Below are positions 1 to 9,900 of a stretch of 64,000 nucleotides of DNA, piece after piece. The stretch's first letter is position 1. Each line of letters begins with the position of its first letter. Location: positions 1,054,001 to 1,118,000 of the forward strand of contig OU015544.1 of assembly GCA_907165065.1 (NCBI GenBank), given 5' to 3'. Position numbers and translations under genes: made by a program. The stretch is from Caprimulgus europaeus (lineage: Eukaryota > Chordata > Aves > Caprimulgiformes > Caprimulgidae). The notes below the pieces were generated by a model, which was not told where the DNA came from, did no database searches, and was given only the letters and a program-made list of their open reading frames with translations.

Positions 1-458
1 GTACAAACTCCCACGTACACTGCTAGTCAGGGGGAACGTGCTCTGAACTTCCTGTTGCTCAGTTCTGGCTGTTCCAGACTCATTTATACCATGTGCCAGT
101 TCTTTTAAGCTACAGCAGCACAATAAGTAACTTGATGATTATCTGTGCAACAGGCCTGAGCAGATCTTCCCACAGCTATTGAGTATGCCACCTGAAACAG
201 AACTGCCCTTGATTATCTAATGGTCTTTTTCCAATCCATGTTTGTGGGTCTTTCTTTTATTTATTCTCAAAGATAAGAAATGAGTTTATCAGCTTCTTGA
301 TTTTACTGCTGTTCCAGGCATGTTTAAACAAATAGTACCAAAACCAAGTCAGAAGCATCAAGTTGCAAGTCACTGCTGAAGATTTTTCAGACACTCAGCC
401 ACTGCTATCCACCCTTTGTGTTACCTTAATGTTTTAGGGTAGAAAAGTATATACTTGC
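1..458 (-). other. WSB1: WSB1 last intron (5' part)
   Basis: Neither strand contains the final WSB1 exon; no sequence coding for THDGSVYFW or the SOCS box is seen. The stretch is AT-rich with no other recognised feature and is best read as the 5' portion of the last intron. Confidence 0.7.
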
Positions 459-566
459 CCTGCAGCCAGAACACTGCCATCAGTAGAAAAAGTACAGCAG
501 AGCCCATTGTTCAGAGGTGCAACTTGTACAGGGTATTCTTCATCAATTCTCCAGAATCTTACCATT
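459..566 (-). CDS. WSB1: WSB1 exon 8 (penultimate coding exon)
   Basis: 108 nt, codons 333-369. The acceptor is CCTTCTCAG. It encodes MVRFWRIDEEYPVQVAPLNN and then GLCCTFSTDGSVLAAG. The only donor that keeps the expected frame is GG|GCAAGT, a GC-type donor at 458-457. The remaining roughly 52 residues (THDGSVYF onward, plus the SOCS box) are not found in 1-458. Confidence 0.9.
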
Positions 567-3500
567 CTGAGAAGGGAAGAACAAAGTAGTAAGTTATCAG
601 CATAGACATTTAATTCTGCCTGATCTTTTCTCTAATGCTGCACAAGAACCTTGTCTGAATTTGTATAACCATTTTAATATACATGCAAGGTGTTTCAGAT
701 TTGGCCTGAAGTGCTATGACTTCTTCACTCCCAATACATACCTTGATCTGTACTAGTTCAACCATTTTAACTCTGCCAATTAACACAAAAGATTGTCTCC
801 AACAGCAGAAAGCAATAACCTGAACCACAGAGCGGGACTCCTGCTCTCTTTAACGTCATACAGGCTAGGAAATCCCACCAATGCTTGTCTTAATCAAGGA
901 AACTAAAACCCTCCTGTAGACAGTTTAATACCCTTGCTCTCATCTTGAGGAAGCTTTTTTCATATTCTTAAAATAGTTCTCCAGGTATCATTTGCAGTGT
1001 TAGTACAAGTTGAATATGATATCACAGAATACTCTTTACTTTGGAATCTACTACTATACAGAAGACTTACCCTCATTCTTCACTTCATTTACATTTTTCA
1101 CTGTTTCTGTTTTCAATTGTCCCACACCTAAGTTATTGAGATCATCTGCTCTGTACACAACTAATTATTTCTACATTCAGAATAAACATTAACATATACC
1201 AACCACCTACTTTTAACAAGACCATGAGAAGTCACCTCTCAGTTAAAAAAAGAAAAAGCTGACTTAGTATTTAAAAGTTCATGTTGTATGTGAAAAATCA
1301 GAGTGTACCAAACCTTTCCTCATACTTACTTGTCATCAGCAAGGCTTGCGATATGGAGTCCGTCGTGACTGAAAGATACGGATCTGACCCACCGGTCATT
1401 CGCACCTCCAGCAAATATCGGAGTCGGAGGGGGAAACAGGTGCCTGGGGACAGAGAGACACTTAACCAACAGCGCTGTGCTGAAGGACTAGGGCAGTGTT
1501 CCTGCAGCCAGGACTAGCAAAGCTGAGGGAGAAAAAACTGGACTGAACATTTAGCTATGAAATCAGGAGTGGAGACTGAAGGACTGGATCTGCTGTAGTA
1601 CTGAACGCTTCAGCTTAGTTGAAGATGCTTAAATTAGCACTTATTATTCTTATAATTAGCACTTATTATTAAATTAGCACAAATTATTCTTAGAAGAATA
1701 ATCTCCATTGCTCTGCCACGTTAGTATTTCCATCAGCCACTGCTAAGATTTTTCCCAAGTCTAATTATCTCTATTAAAAACACAAACCCATTAACTTTCA
1801 GTTTCCAGATTTGACTACTTTACTTACCCAAATTCCATGAGAATAACTCCAGTATGTGGATCCCAGACATAGACTCGAGTGTCGTAAGATGCAGTAGCCA
1901 GTAAAGCTCCGTCAGGAGAAAACTCACAAGCTACAACATCATTGTGATGTCCTTCAAGTTTCCGTATCATGGAGTATTTATCCATATCCCAGAGAAAAAC
2001 CTGCAATTAAATGAGCTAATGTTATAGCTCTGCTCAGAGATGCAATGAAGCACTTACTTTTTTTAAGTATAGCTGCTAGTCTTATTTAGGATTATATTAA
2101 AATCAGGCATTATGAATTACTACAATTAAGAAATATGCTCAGTGTCATACTCAGATTAAAATCAAGTTTTTAAAAAAATAATTAAAGCAGACATGCAAGT
2201 TCTAACTCAAGTTTGTTAAATGTTATTAACAAAATAAGCCAAAATATAAGATAAAGGCAACACAATTTAACCATGTAGCTTACTGAAATTCATGTATTAC
2301 AAAACTATTTTATTAAAATATGCAGAAATAAATAGGGTTAAACTCTACAGTCCCCCTTTTTCAGTAACTACCAAAATTTTAAGAAATATACAGACAGAAA
2401 ATGTAAGGTTAACATATTGTTACTCCAGTGGCATCCCTTTGAGTTTAAGATCACTTGTTTACAATTGGCTTGGATCACCAACGTCAGCCTAGGAAGAGAA
2501 ACAGATACTGCAAGCAAAAAGAATTTTCACAGCCAAAAGTTATGTCTTTGGCAAAACAATAGGGAAGTCTAACCACATTATTAGAATTTATGCATTTTAA
2601 ATCAAGTCAACAGTAAAAACCAACATTAATATTACAATTTACCCAGCTAATTGCATACTGTATTATAAGAATTGATAAAAGATTATAGTATTCTGAGATT
2701 TTACATGCAGTTGTGCATTATATGTAATCAAAATAAAGACTGTGCAGAATTAATTAATAGGATGATCTATGTACTGCAGCGTAATTTTATAGAAAATGTC
2801 AGTCTTTAGCATAAGATGTTATGTCCCTGAAAGAGCTTATTAGGGTCCTTGATTTTTCCCCTGACTCAGTTTTACTGCACAGATTAAATACTGCCATCTT
2901 GGATAAATTTCTGTTTGACTAAAGCAAACAGAACCTCGGTGCCTCCCACGTCCTAAAACTGAACCATTTGACTGAACCATCGGTTATAAACGCCTTAACC
3001 AGTTTCTCCAAGGAGAACCCAATATTCCATAAAACTGGAAACTGAGTTTAGGAGTCAGTGTGTTTGACTGCTGTGAAAATTATTAAAAAAAAAAAAAAAG
3101 GAAAAAAAAAAAGAAAGCAAGCAAGCAGAAAGTGGACATCGACCAGCACCTGCGTACGTACAGGACACCCTGCAGTCGAATGCAAGGTTACTTCGTCCTA
3201 CGGTAAAGTTCGCCCCCAGCCTGGTAGCCAGAGATGCCACTCTTTCTGCCCAGCTAACACCATTGTGCTCCTGTGTGAGTGGTGCCAGCTTAACCTCAAT
3301 CACACCAATATTGCTGCCACCACCTGTGACAGGGAAAGCAAGAAGCTTATGGAAAACACACAGCCTAAAGATAGCAACGTATACATCCACATCTGCTCTA
3401 GCTACAGAAAAAAACAAAACCCCAACCTCAACTGTTCTCTATCAAATCTGCACTGATAATTTGCAGTATAAATGCATTTTAACAGTCATCCATATAAAGC

Positions 3501-6500
3501 GGTTGCCAATAATTGTGCTTTTCACTCGGCATCACTGGGCTTCACTGAACAACCTACAAAGCCCCTGGAATTAGATTGAATTCCCCTTTCTGTTTTATCC
3601 TATTTCTTCAGTGCCAAGAAAAGCAGCTTATGGCATACGTGCTTCACCTGCACTGCTTTCAGTTCTCTAGCAGGGCGTTAGGGCATGGATGAAAACAAAA
3701 CCCCTATGCTGCTCTTCCTTCCAGATCTTTTTGACACGAGTGCCATTTGCACTGAAACACACGTAGAAACGTTTTTGTTCAGCGGGAGATGCCATGACTG
3801 GCTCAGACTTTGGAAAGTCCTTTTCATTGAGCAGGAAATAGAAAGGATAAAATCAGTAACAAAATAGTTTTATGCATTAATCTAAGTATCTTTTAACACT
3901 GGAAGCTTTAGTCTTTGGTTCTATACTATGAACACGTGCAGATGTGTAGAACTAGTTCTCAAAGAACGCTTACAGTTTCTTCAACTAAAAGCAGTGCAAG
4001 TTCAATTCATAAATCAGTGTCTCAATGCACCATTTGCTCATTTAATTTCATGCACTTTTACATCATCATAAAACATTGCAAGTTCATGACACCGAGCACA
4101 AGCTTAATATTACTTAGATTTAAAATGATTATGCACACAATTCAGTAGATTTAATGAACAAGAAACTCTGACACATACTGCCTTACTAGCTCCAACAGAA
4201 CAGAGAATAGAAGAGTCTGGAGAGAATGCACAACCATACACCCAGTTCTGATGTCCTCTCAACACTTTCATCATATTTCCTAGAAAGAAAGACATTCCTG
4301 TAAAAATCACTTAAATATTGCAAATTCAAATTGAAAACTTTTCCAAATGAGTTTTTCCTTTATAAAATCTCACACTATTTTTCCAAACAACACCTTGCAG
4401 AGTCATTCTACACAGAAATAATTCTGTCATGCAGCCCTTAAATCCAGTGTCACTATTCAAAAAGGTGACTTCATGCACTCTTAACCCCACACCAGCTTAC
4501 ACCTTCAGGGAACATGTAGAGAAATAATTTCAAGAGAGCATGCAGAGTGAGTGACTTAACAGAAAACAATCAATTTTTTAAGAAATCCTGACATAACTGA
4601 GTCTACAGCAGTAAGAGAGGAGAGTATGTGGATACTTCTCCTCTGTATTACAGCAGATGAAGTGCATACCGTCATCTTTCAGGTCCCACACTCTCAGTGT
4701 TTTGTCTCTGGAGGCAGACACCAAAATCAGGCTGCCATCTGGGGCAAAGGTTAAGTCTCTGACCACTTCGGTATGGTCCATCAGGTTAAGGAGGAGTTTT
4801 CCTGTTACATGAAAACACCACAATTTAAAAGGAAGTACTGTACTTCTATTCAGATCAAATGCTTTGTAGATACAAGCACAGAAAGCCCAGTTTTCTTTGT
4901 AGAAATGCTCGCTGCAGCAGGAAGCATGTGTATCCTTTCAGACTCTTCTATATTGAGGCAATTTCCTGACAAGCTAGTAAATCTGTGCACTAAAACCTTA
5001 CGCCTCAGAAATAAGGCAAGATTCATCTTTTGATCTACATCTCTGTTCTAAGCTTAAATTTACAAGGTAAGGACTCAACTGTCATTAGTTTCATTTTTTT
5101 TAAAGCTGAGAAGTTCTCTCCCAGCCTAGCAGCTGAGATTCCCTCATTTCAGATTCAGTCTCTTATCATTTGAACAATTATTTATTTTTGAAAAAAAATC
5201 AGAGGTCCTCATCAACCAATCCTTCCCTGTAGTCCAGAACAGAGAGCACCTTCATGTGTTCCAAGTTTCCTTTGTTTGAAAGTACATTAAAACTACAATC
5301 TAGTGGAAGATTAGAGAATAAGCAACCAATATATGCAAAGTGAATCACATACTTCACATTTTGTACCAACAAGGCTTCATCTTGATCACTTCCATCTCAA
5401 AGCATGCTCTGAGTCTGTTCCTTCCTCTAGCACTACTTGAACATTTCTAGTTGCAGTTCATGCTTTTTTTTTTTTGATTACTTAATTTGTATTCAAGGTT
5501 CAGTTCCCAATTACAATTCTGTAAGCAGTTAATTCTGTGTATGACTGATGTTCCTACTGCATGAAGTGACAATGAAGTGCCGACCTCCCCTGTACTCTAC
5601 CTGTGTACACATCCCATATCTTGATGCGCCCGTTGTTCAAGCCTGTTGCAAGCAGGAGCTGGTCCTGTCCGAATTTGAACCGGTGCCATTCTATGTTCAC
5701 GCAGCGGCTCTGCTTCTCAGGCACTGAAGACCCAAAAGCAAGGCTCCAGACGATATCACCACAGTCTATTATATGTTCACAGGGATTATTTTTCTGGCCA
5801 CTGTCACTATTCTGCCTGGGAAGTCTTGTACTGACAGAATTTGCAACATTCTTTGTGCCATGCAATGAGCTGCAAAACAAGAAATACAAAAAAATAGCAT
5901 TGAGTATCTTGAAAAATAAATAGAACAAAAAGGTCTTAAAGAGGTAATGAAATCTGTGAGTTGCTATAATGTACATTTCAGAGGCCCATAATGATGCATT
6001 TTTACTTGCAAATTATAAAACCACATTTTCCTTATAACTAGTCAAAAATTACTAACACCTAGAAACCTTCTTACGCAATATAACACTTTCATACACATTT
6101 CTACCTCTGTAGGGAGCAATATATTAACGTAAGCCACTGTGAAAAACAACATTTTAAAAGCATTTACAGAAAAATTAGTTACAAAAATTTCTAAGAATTT
6201 CTGCTAAATGAACAAGAAGTTCCCTGCAATTCACTTACATGCTTTAAATACTGGGAAGAGATACTGAGCCCAGCGTATGAAAACCAATTAACTGACCACC
6301 AGAAAAACAATAAATGGGATTTGCTGGGAGAGGAAATGTAACCAGCTACAAAAATGCAACTGCTGGTTACTAACCTCATTAAAATGCAACCTGCAAGTGA
6401 AAATAAAATGTGTCTTTCAGAACTTAACTTGCATTCTAATGCAAATGATGAGGAAAGAGCTTTGTCCTTAAGTAAATTCCTAAAAGATAAAACCAAATAG

Positions 6501-7636
6501 CTTTCTGGTAGGAAATTTAAAAGTCCAGATCTGCCCGAGTCTTTAAATTCCCTTTCATTCTAACTTCCTCTTCTTTTAGAGCATCTGAATCAATTAATAA
6601 ATCACTCCTCCACTGCTTTGGTGAGGTTGCAGTACAGTTGTTTCTCTCGCTGGCCACAGAGGAAGAGATAAAACAATAGCTAACAGTTTAAAGCACTAGT
6701 TTTTCCCAAAGACGTCAAATCCTAAAAAGCCCATACATGCATTTTAATCTATTAAAAGTTATCTCCTGTTTTCTTAAGCTATTCAGATGAATTAAAAGCC
6801 ACATGGCTTTGTCTTACAAGTTATTAAGGCACTGAGACCAGGGGACCAGCTTCACTATGCGGTGCCCTTGTGACCAAGCAAAGTAAGATCCATCGGGAGC
6901 AAACGCCACCGTCCAGTTTTCACGTCCACACTTCTTGTCAAAAGGGGAAGTTGGGGCCAAGAGTTCTCCTACAGTTCGTGATCGTGCTAGAAAGAGAACA
7001 AAGAGGAAATTCCATTTAAAAAAACCCCCAAACAGCATGTTTTAAAAGGTTACAAGGGAACCAGGCAATATGTTAATTATTTTGCTTTTATTTAATGACA
7101 TTTGAAGTAATTGTTACTGTACAGCCAATGAAAAGACAAAGCCTCAGCTGCAACAGAGACTGAGTCGCTAAAGACAAAGCTCGGTATTTAAGTGTCCCAG
7201 TTCTCACTTCAGTAATAGCACATCTCGAAAAATGTAAATTTACTGAGAACAGCAATTATGTGAATTATTCCGACTGCAGCTCTCGAGGTGGCAGTCGGGC
7301 TGCGCTCCAGCCGGACCCAGTACCGCCGCGTTCCGCACGGAACCGCAGCCGGGAGGACCGGGCCGGATTTCTCCCCGCAGCGAAAGCGGCGGCAGCTGCT
7401 CCGTGTCGGTGCTCCACCGGAGGGGAAGGGGCGAGGGGAAGGCACTGACGGCCCGTTCTGCCGTGCAGCCCCCGCCCGCAGCGCCGGTGCCTCCCGCTCC
7501 CGGGGGCCAGCAGCACCTCCCGGGCCCGGACGGCGTTAGCCTCGCCGCGGCCGCCCTCCCGCCAGCCCCGCGCCCCCGGCCGCGCCCGCCCCTCACCGAT
7601 GAGCTTCTCGTTGACAGTCGGGGGAAAGCTGGCCAT
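459..7636 (-). CDS. WSB1: WSB1, WD repeat and SOCS box protein 1 (8 coding exons, 3' end outside window)
   Basis: Spliced coding region joining 7636-7597, 6986-6818, 5869-5601, 4801-4670, 4279-4179, 2000-1828, 1443-1330 and 566-459 on the minus strand. It gives 1106 nt, about 368 of the roughly 421 residues expected, with all phases consistent. The product is the substrate-recognition subunit of an Elongin B/C-Cullin ubiquitin ligase; family knowledge gives HIPK2, VHL and type 2 deiodinase as targets. A run of WD40 repeats fills residues about 30-368, with repeat ends such as IKIWDVYTG, LRVWDLKDD, VFLWDMDKY, VYVWDPHTG and VRFWRIDEE. The C-terminal SOCS box that binds Elongin and Cullin is not in the window. 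The chick orthologue was described as a Hedgehog-responsive gene (SWiP-1). The start is fixed by an in-frame TAG directly before the ATG. WSB2 is excluded by close identity to WSB1. Confidence 0.96.
1330..1443 (-). CDS. WSB1: WSB1 exon 7
   Basis: 114 nt, codons 295-333. The acceptor is GTCCCCAG and the donor AA|GTAAGT (phase 2). It encodes HLFPPPTPIFAGGANDRWVR and then SVSFSHDGLHIASLADDK, the characteristic WSB1 insert before a further WD blade. Confidence 0.96.
1631..1692. repeat. Short tandem repeat in WSB1 intron 6
   Basis: About three imperfect copies of a 19-23 base AT-rich unit containing AATTAGCACTTATTATT lie in tandem. The third copy has AAATTATT in place of TTATTATT. Probably replication slippage. 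Confidence 0.8.
1828..2000 (-). CDS. WSB1: WSB1 exon 6
   Basis: 173 nt, codons 238-295. The acceptor is TAATTGCAG and the donor GG|GTAAGT (phase 2). It encodes VFLWDMDKYSMIRKLEGHH and a full WD blade ending VYVWDPHTGVILMEFG. Confidence 0.96.
2001..4178 (-). other. WSB1: WSB1 intron 5 (2.2 kb)
   Basis: Longest WSB1 intron in the window. It is mostly AT-rich, with an A-rich run at 3083-3112 followed by a GC- and CpG-richer islet at about 3120-3400. No exon with WSB1 similarity is present inside. Confidence 0.8.
3083..3128. repeat. A-rich low-complexity tract
   Basis: Two long runs of A split by GG, then AAGAAAGCAAGCAAGCAG, in WSB1 intron 5. No retrocopied gene ends in it: the sequence 5' of the run resembles ordinary intron. 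Confidence 0.8.
4179..4279 (-). CDS. WSB1: WSB1 exon 5
   Basis: 101 nt, codons 204-237. The acceptor is TTTCTAG and the donor GTATGT (phase 0). It encodes most of a WD repeat (VLRGHQNWVYGCAFSPDSS, GASKA) whose closing strand VFLWDM is on exon 6. Confidence 0.95.
4670..4801 (-). CDS. WSB1: WSB1 exon 4
   Basis: 132 nt, codons 160-204. The acceptor is TGTAACAG and the donor G|GTATGC (phase 1). It holds a canonical WD40 repeat running from DHTEVVRDLTFAPDG through SASRDKTLRVWDLKDDG. Confidence 0.96.
5601..5869 (-). CDS. WSB1: WSB1 exon 3
   Basis: 269 nt, codons 70-160. The acceptor is TTTTGCAG and the donor G|GTAGAG (phase 1). It encodes the Ser/Asn-rich linker (LPRQNSDSGQKN) and the second WD blade, ending IKIWDVYTG. 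Confidence 0.95.
6818..6986 (-). CDS. WSB1: WSB1 exon 2
   Basis: 169 nt, codons 14-70. The acceptor is TTTCTAG and the donor TT|GTAAGA (phase 2). It encodes RSRTVGELLAP and then the first WD-like blade, with AFAPDGSYFAWSQG and VKLVPW. Very close to human WSB1. Confidence 0.95.
7597..7636 (-). CDS. WSB1: WSB1 exon 1, coding part
   Basis: Encodes MASFPPTVNEKLI plus the first base of codon 14. The TAG codon immediately before the ATG closes the frame upstream. The donor is G|GTGAGG (phase 1). It lies inside the CpG island. The -3 base of the start is T and +4 is G, a middling context. Confidence 0.95.
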
Positions 7637-7719
7637 CTACGGGGCCGCCCTTCGCACCGCCTCGGGACCTGCAACGGAGCGAGAGCGACGGCCGCTCGCC
7701 GGGGACGCAGGGACTGGGA

Positions 7720-7731
7720 CAAAATGGCGGC
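7720..7731 (+). promoter_or_regulatory. YY1-type site in WSB1 promoter
   Basis: CAAAATGGCGGC matches the YY1 consensus AANATGGCGGC. Such sites sit just at or downstream of transcription starts of housekeeping genes. It lies 84 bases upstream of the WSB1 start codon. Confidence 0.65.
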
Positions 7732-7735
7732 GGCG

Positions 7736-7771
7736 GCGCGGGGCTTAGCGCGGGGCGTAGCGCGGGGCGGG
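7736..7771. repeat. 12-bp x 3 tandem repeat in WSB1 promoter
   Basis: Three consecutive 12-base units, GCGCGGGGCTTA, GCGCGGGGCGTA and GCGCGGGGCGGG, lie directly upstream of the YY1-type site with respect to WSB1. Each unit contributes a GC-box-like core. Confidence 0.75.
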
Positions 7772-8130
7772 TAGGCGGCGGCCTCGCCCCGCTGCCGGGG
7801 GCGGGCGGGGGACGCGCCCTCCCGCGCTCCTCCCGCGGGCGGACGGACGGGGCGGTGGGAAGCGGCTGGCAAAGCTGCTTCGGCCCTCGGGTCTGCCGGG
7901 AGCCGATCTCCTCCGCCTGCCCCTCCGAGCCGGCCCTGCCGCGCTGTCCTGTGCCCCGCCGTACCGCCGGCCTGGCCCCGCTGTGCGGTCTCACGCCTCT
8001 GCCACCCCGCAGCGTGTCCTGGTGCCTCCTCCCTTCTGTCCTCCTCCCGGCTTCCCGCATCGCTTCGACTCTCCCTGCCCCGTGGAGCTCGGCCCCATCT
8101 GCCCAGCGAAACCCAGTTCTAGTGATGCTC

Positions 8131-9780
8131 GAAGCGCGCGGTGCGATGGGAACCCAGCCTGTGCTCCAAACACCCCCGGGTCCCAGCAAAGCCGGGGCTG
8201 CGGTGCCGTCCTGGCAGGGTCTGCAGTCACAGCCCATTTCAGCAACATCTTTCAACCCCATTTATGCCAAAAGACGAATCCCATTTTAGCCATACGAAGT
8301 GACTACATCTGTAGTGACCTGGCTCCCTCGGAACACGGGGGTTCCCAGTACAGAGAAGAACCATTAGCAACTGTCCCAGTATTACAATTAAAAGGCTTTT
8401 TATAGCTGCTGTGGCGGGGATGTACTGATGAGGTTGTATCGATAAACCACAGTGTCCTCAAATGGGATAAGAAATGTTCTTGCATTGCTTAAATGCCCAA
8501 CCAGCAGCAGTTAACGTTCCTGCCGCGGTGAGTTAGATAGAGGTTGTCCCCATTATCTTTTAAGCCAGGTTGTGACATCCGTGATGTCTGTTTGACCATG
8601 GAACTACAAGGCAACACGTAAACCAAAAGATATGCAAAAGCTGATGTGATTGCGTTGGGAATGTGTGTTGGACAGTGACGTGTGCACTTGATTTCATCTC
8701 CCCTAACCAGGGGCTGGAAAACCCCTGGGAGTTTCGTACCCTTTGATGTTTCTTTCTAAACGTATCTAGTTCAGCAGCTAAACTGAGCAAGATCCGGTTT
8801 ATGATAAAGTTGTGAATTTATGGAGTTGTCCATAAACAGCTTGGAGAAAGAGACCCTGAGGCCACCTTGTTCTCTACGTGATTTTGTATGAATATCTATA
8901 TATTCCCCTCTCTCCTTCCTTTCCCTTTCCTCTTTCTTTGTCCTTTTGCCTAAGTTCTGCCCCTCTTCTAGATTAGGTAACTCTTCCTTGCTCTCTCTTT
9001 GGACTTCAGAAAAGCTCAGGATAATTAACTGCAGACAGTAACTATGATTTCATTCCAAAGCAGTGGCCTCGCTGGGGGATGCACTGAAATAGCTGCACGG
9101 ATTAGCTTTTCAGCTGTACCAACATCCAGAAATTACCCTTATGTAAGCAAGGCCAGCTCGATTTTTTTAAATCATGTAGTGAGACAGTGTCAAAGAAAGG
9201 AGCAGGAAGAAATTTTCAATGTATTTGATGGTCCAAACACTAGCATGGATTAACTCTGGTTTGTAGAAACTCTCTTAGCAAATCACAGCACTAATTTGAC
9301 ACCGTACTTTTTAGCAGCATAATCCTCTCCTGCTGCCTGCAGATGGAAAAGCCCTAAGCAGCTATCTTCACTTAATCCCTCAACAACTTCTAATAACAAA
9401 GCAGATTTGTAGCCAGTGAATATTTTCAAATGACACTTTGGAGTTACTCATAAGTTGTGAATGTTTGAACCAGGCCATCTCATAGCTGAGATGACTCACT
9501 CTGTAAGATTTCTCCTGAGGGAAATCTTGAGCCTCACGTAGAGCCAGAATAAGGCTGGGTTCTGTTTGCTTACCTCGGGGGGCTGTTACAGCCAGGGAAA
9601 GATAGCAGTCAACTTACACAGCTTTGTAGGAGTGTTGCCACATTACTGCCTTTCTTGCTAGTTTTTTTTTAAGCAGCAAAGTATTTGACATTTTTTTTTA
9701 AAGTCTCTCTATTTCTGTGAGTACTACTCCAATAGTTGGTGTTTCTTCCCCAGTGTGTGTTTTGCTTATTAATGTAATAG
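8131..9780. other. Intergenic, no gene seen
   Basis: Beyond the island, sequence composition is ordinary. A pyrimidine-rich run (CTCTCTCCTTCCTTTCCC type) lies at about 8904-8955 and an AP-1 heptamer TGACTCA at 9492-9498. No exon or RNA gene was recognised. Confidence 0.6.
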
Positions 9781-9900
9781 ATTTGAGAGCCAGAAGAGAT
9801 TATTAGATCACTTAGTCTGGTCTTTGTATAACAGGAATATAATTTAATCTTATTTCATGCTTCAAACAGTGAGGATTTCCAGCAGTTACACTGTTGTTCA
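9781..9900 (+). repeat. Ancient interspersed repeat fragment (amniote, possibly CR1-related)
   Basis: The segment with GAGAGCCAGAAGAGATTATT, then ATCACTTAGTCTGGTC, then TTTGTATAACAGG resembles an old repeat common in reptile genomes, whose core reads roughly CCAGAAGGGACCATTATGAT then CATCTAGTCTGACCTCCTGT. The match is from memory and diverged; the family name is uncertain. Confidence 0.45.

Larger units (their letters stand above)
7290..8130. promoter_or_regulatory. WSB1: WSB1 CpG-island promoter
   Basis: Dense CpG and GC boxes (GGGGCGG, GGGCGGGCGGGG) cover WSB1 exon 1 and about 500 bases upstream of it. GC content falls off sharply on both sides. The exact transcription start is not visible, but the YY1-type site at 7720-7731 suggests it lies near 7700-7740. 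No TATA box is seen. Divergent transcription from such islands is common but cannot be shown here. Confidence 0.8.

Noticed and set aside
7240-8261. Long minus- and plus-strand open frames of 120-222 codons at the WSB1 promoter
   Set aside because: Low-complexity GC-rich shadows; only the 40 bases of WSB1 exon 1 are supported.
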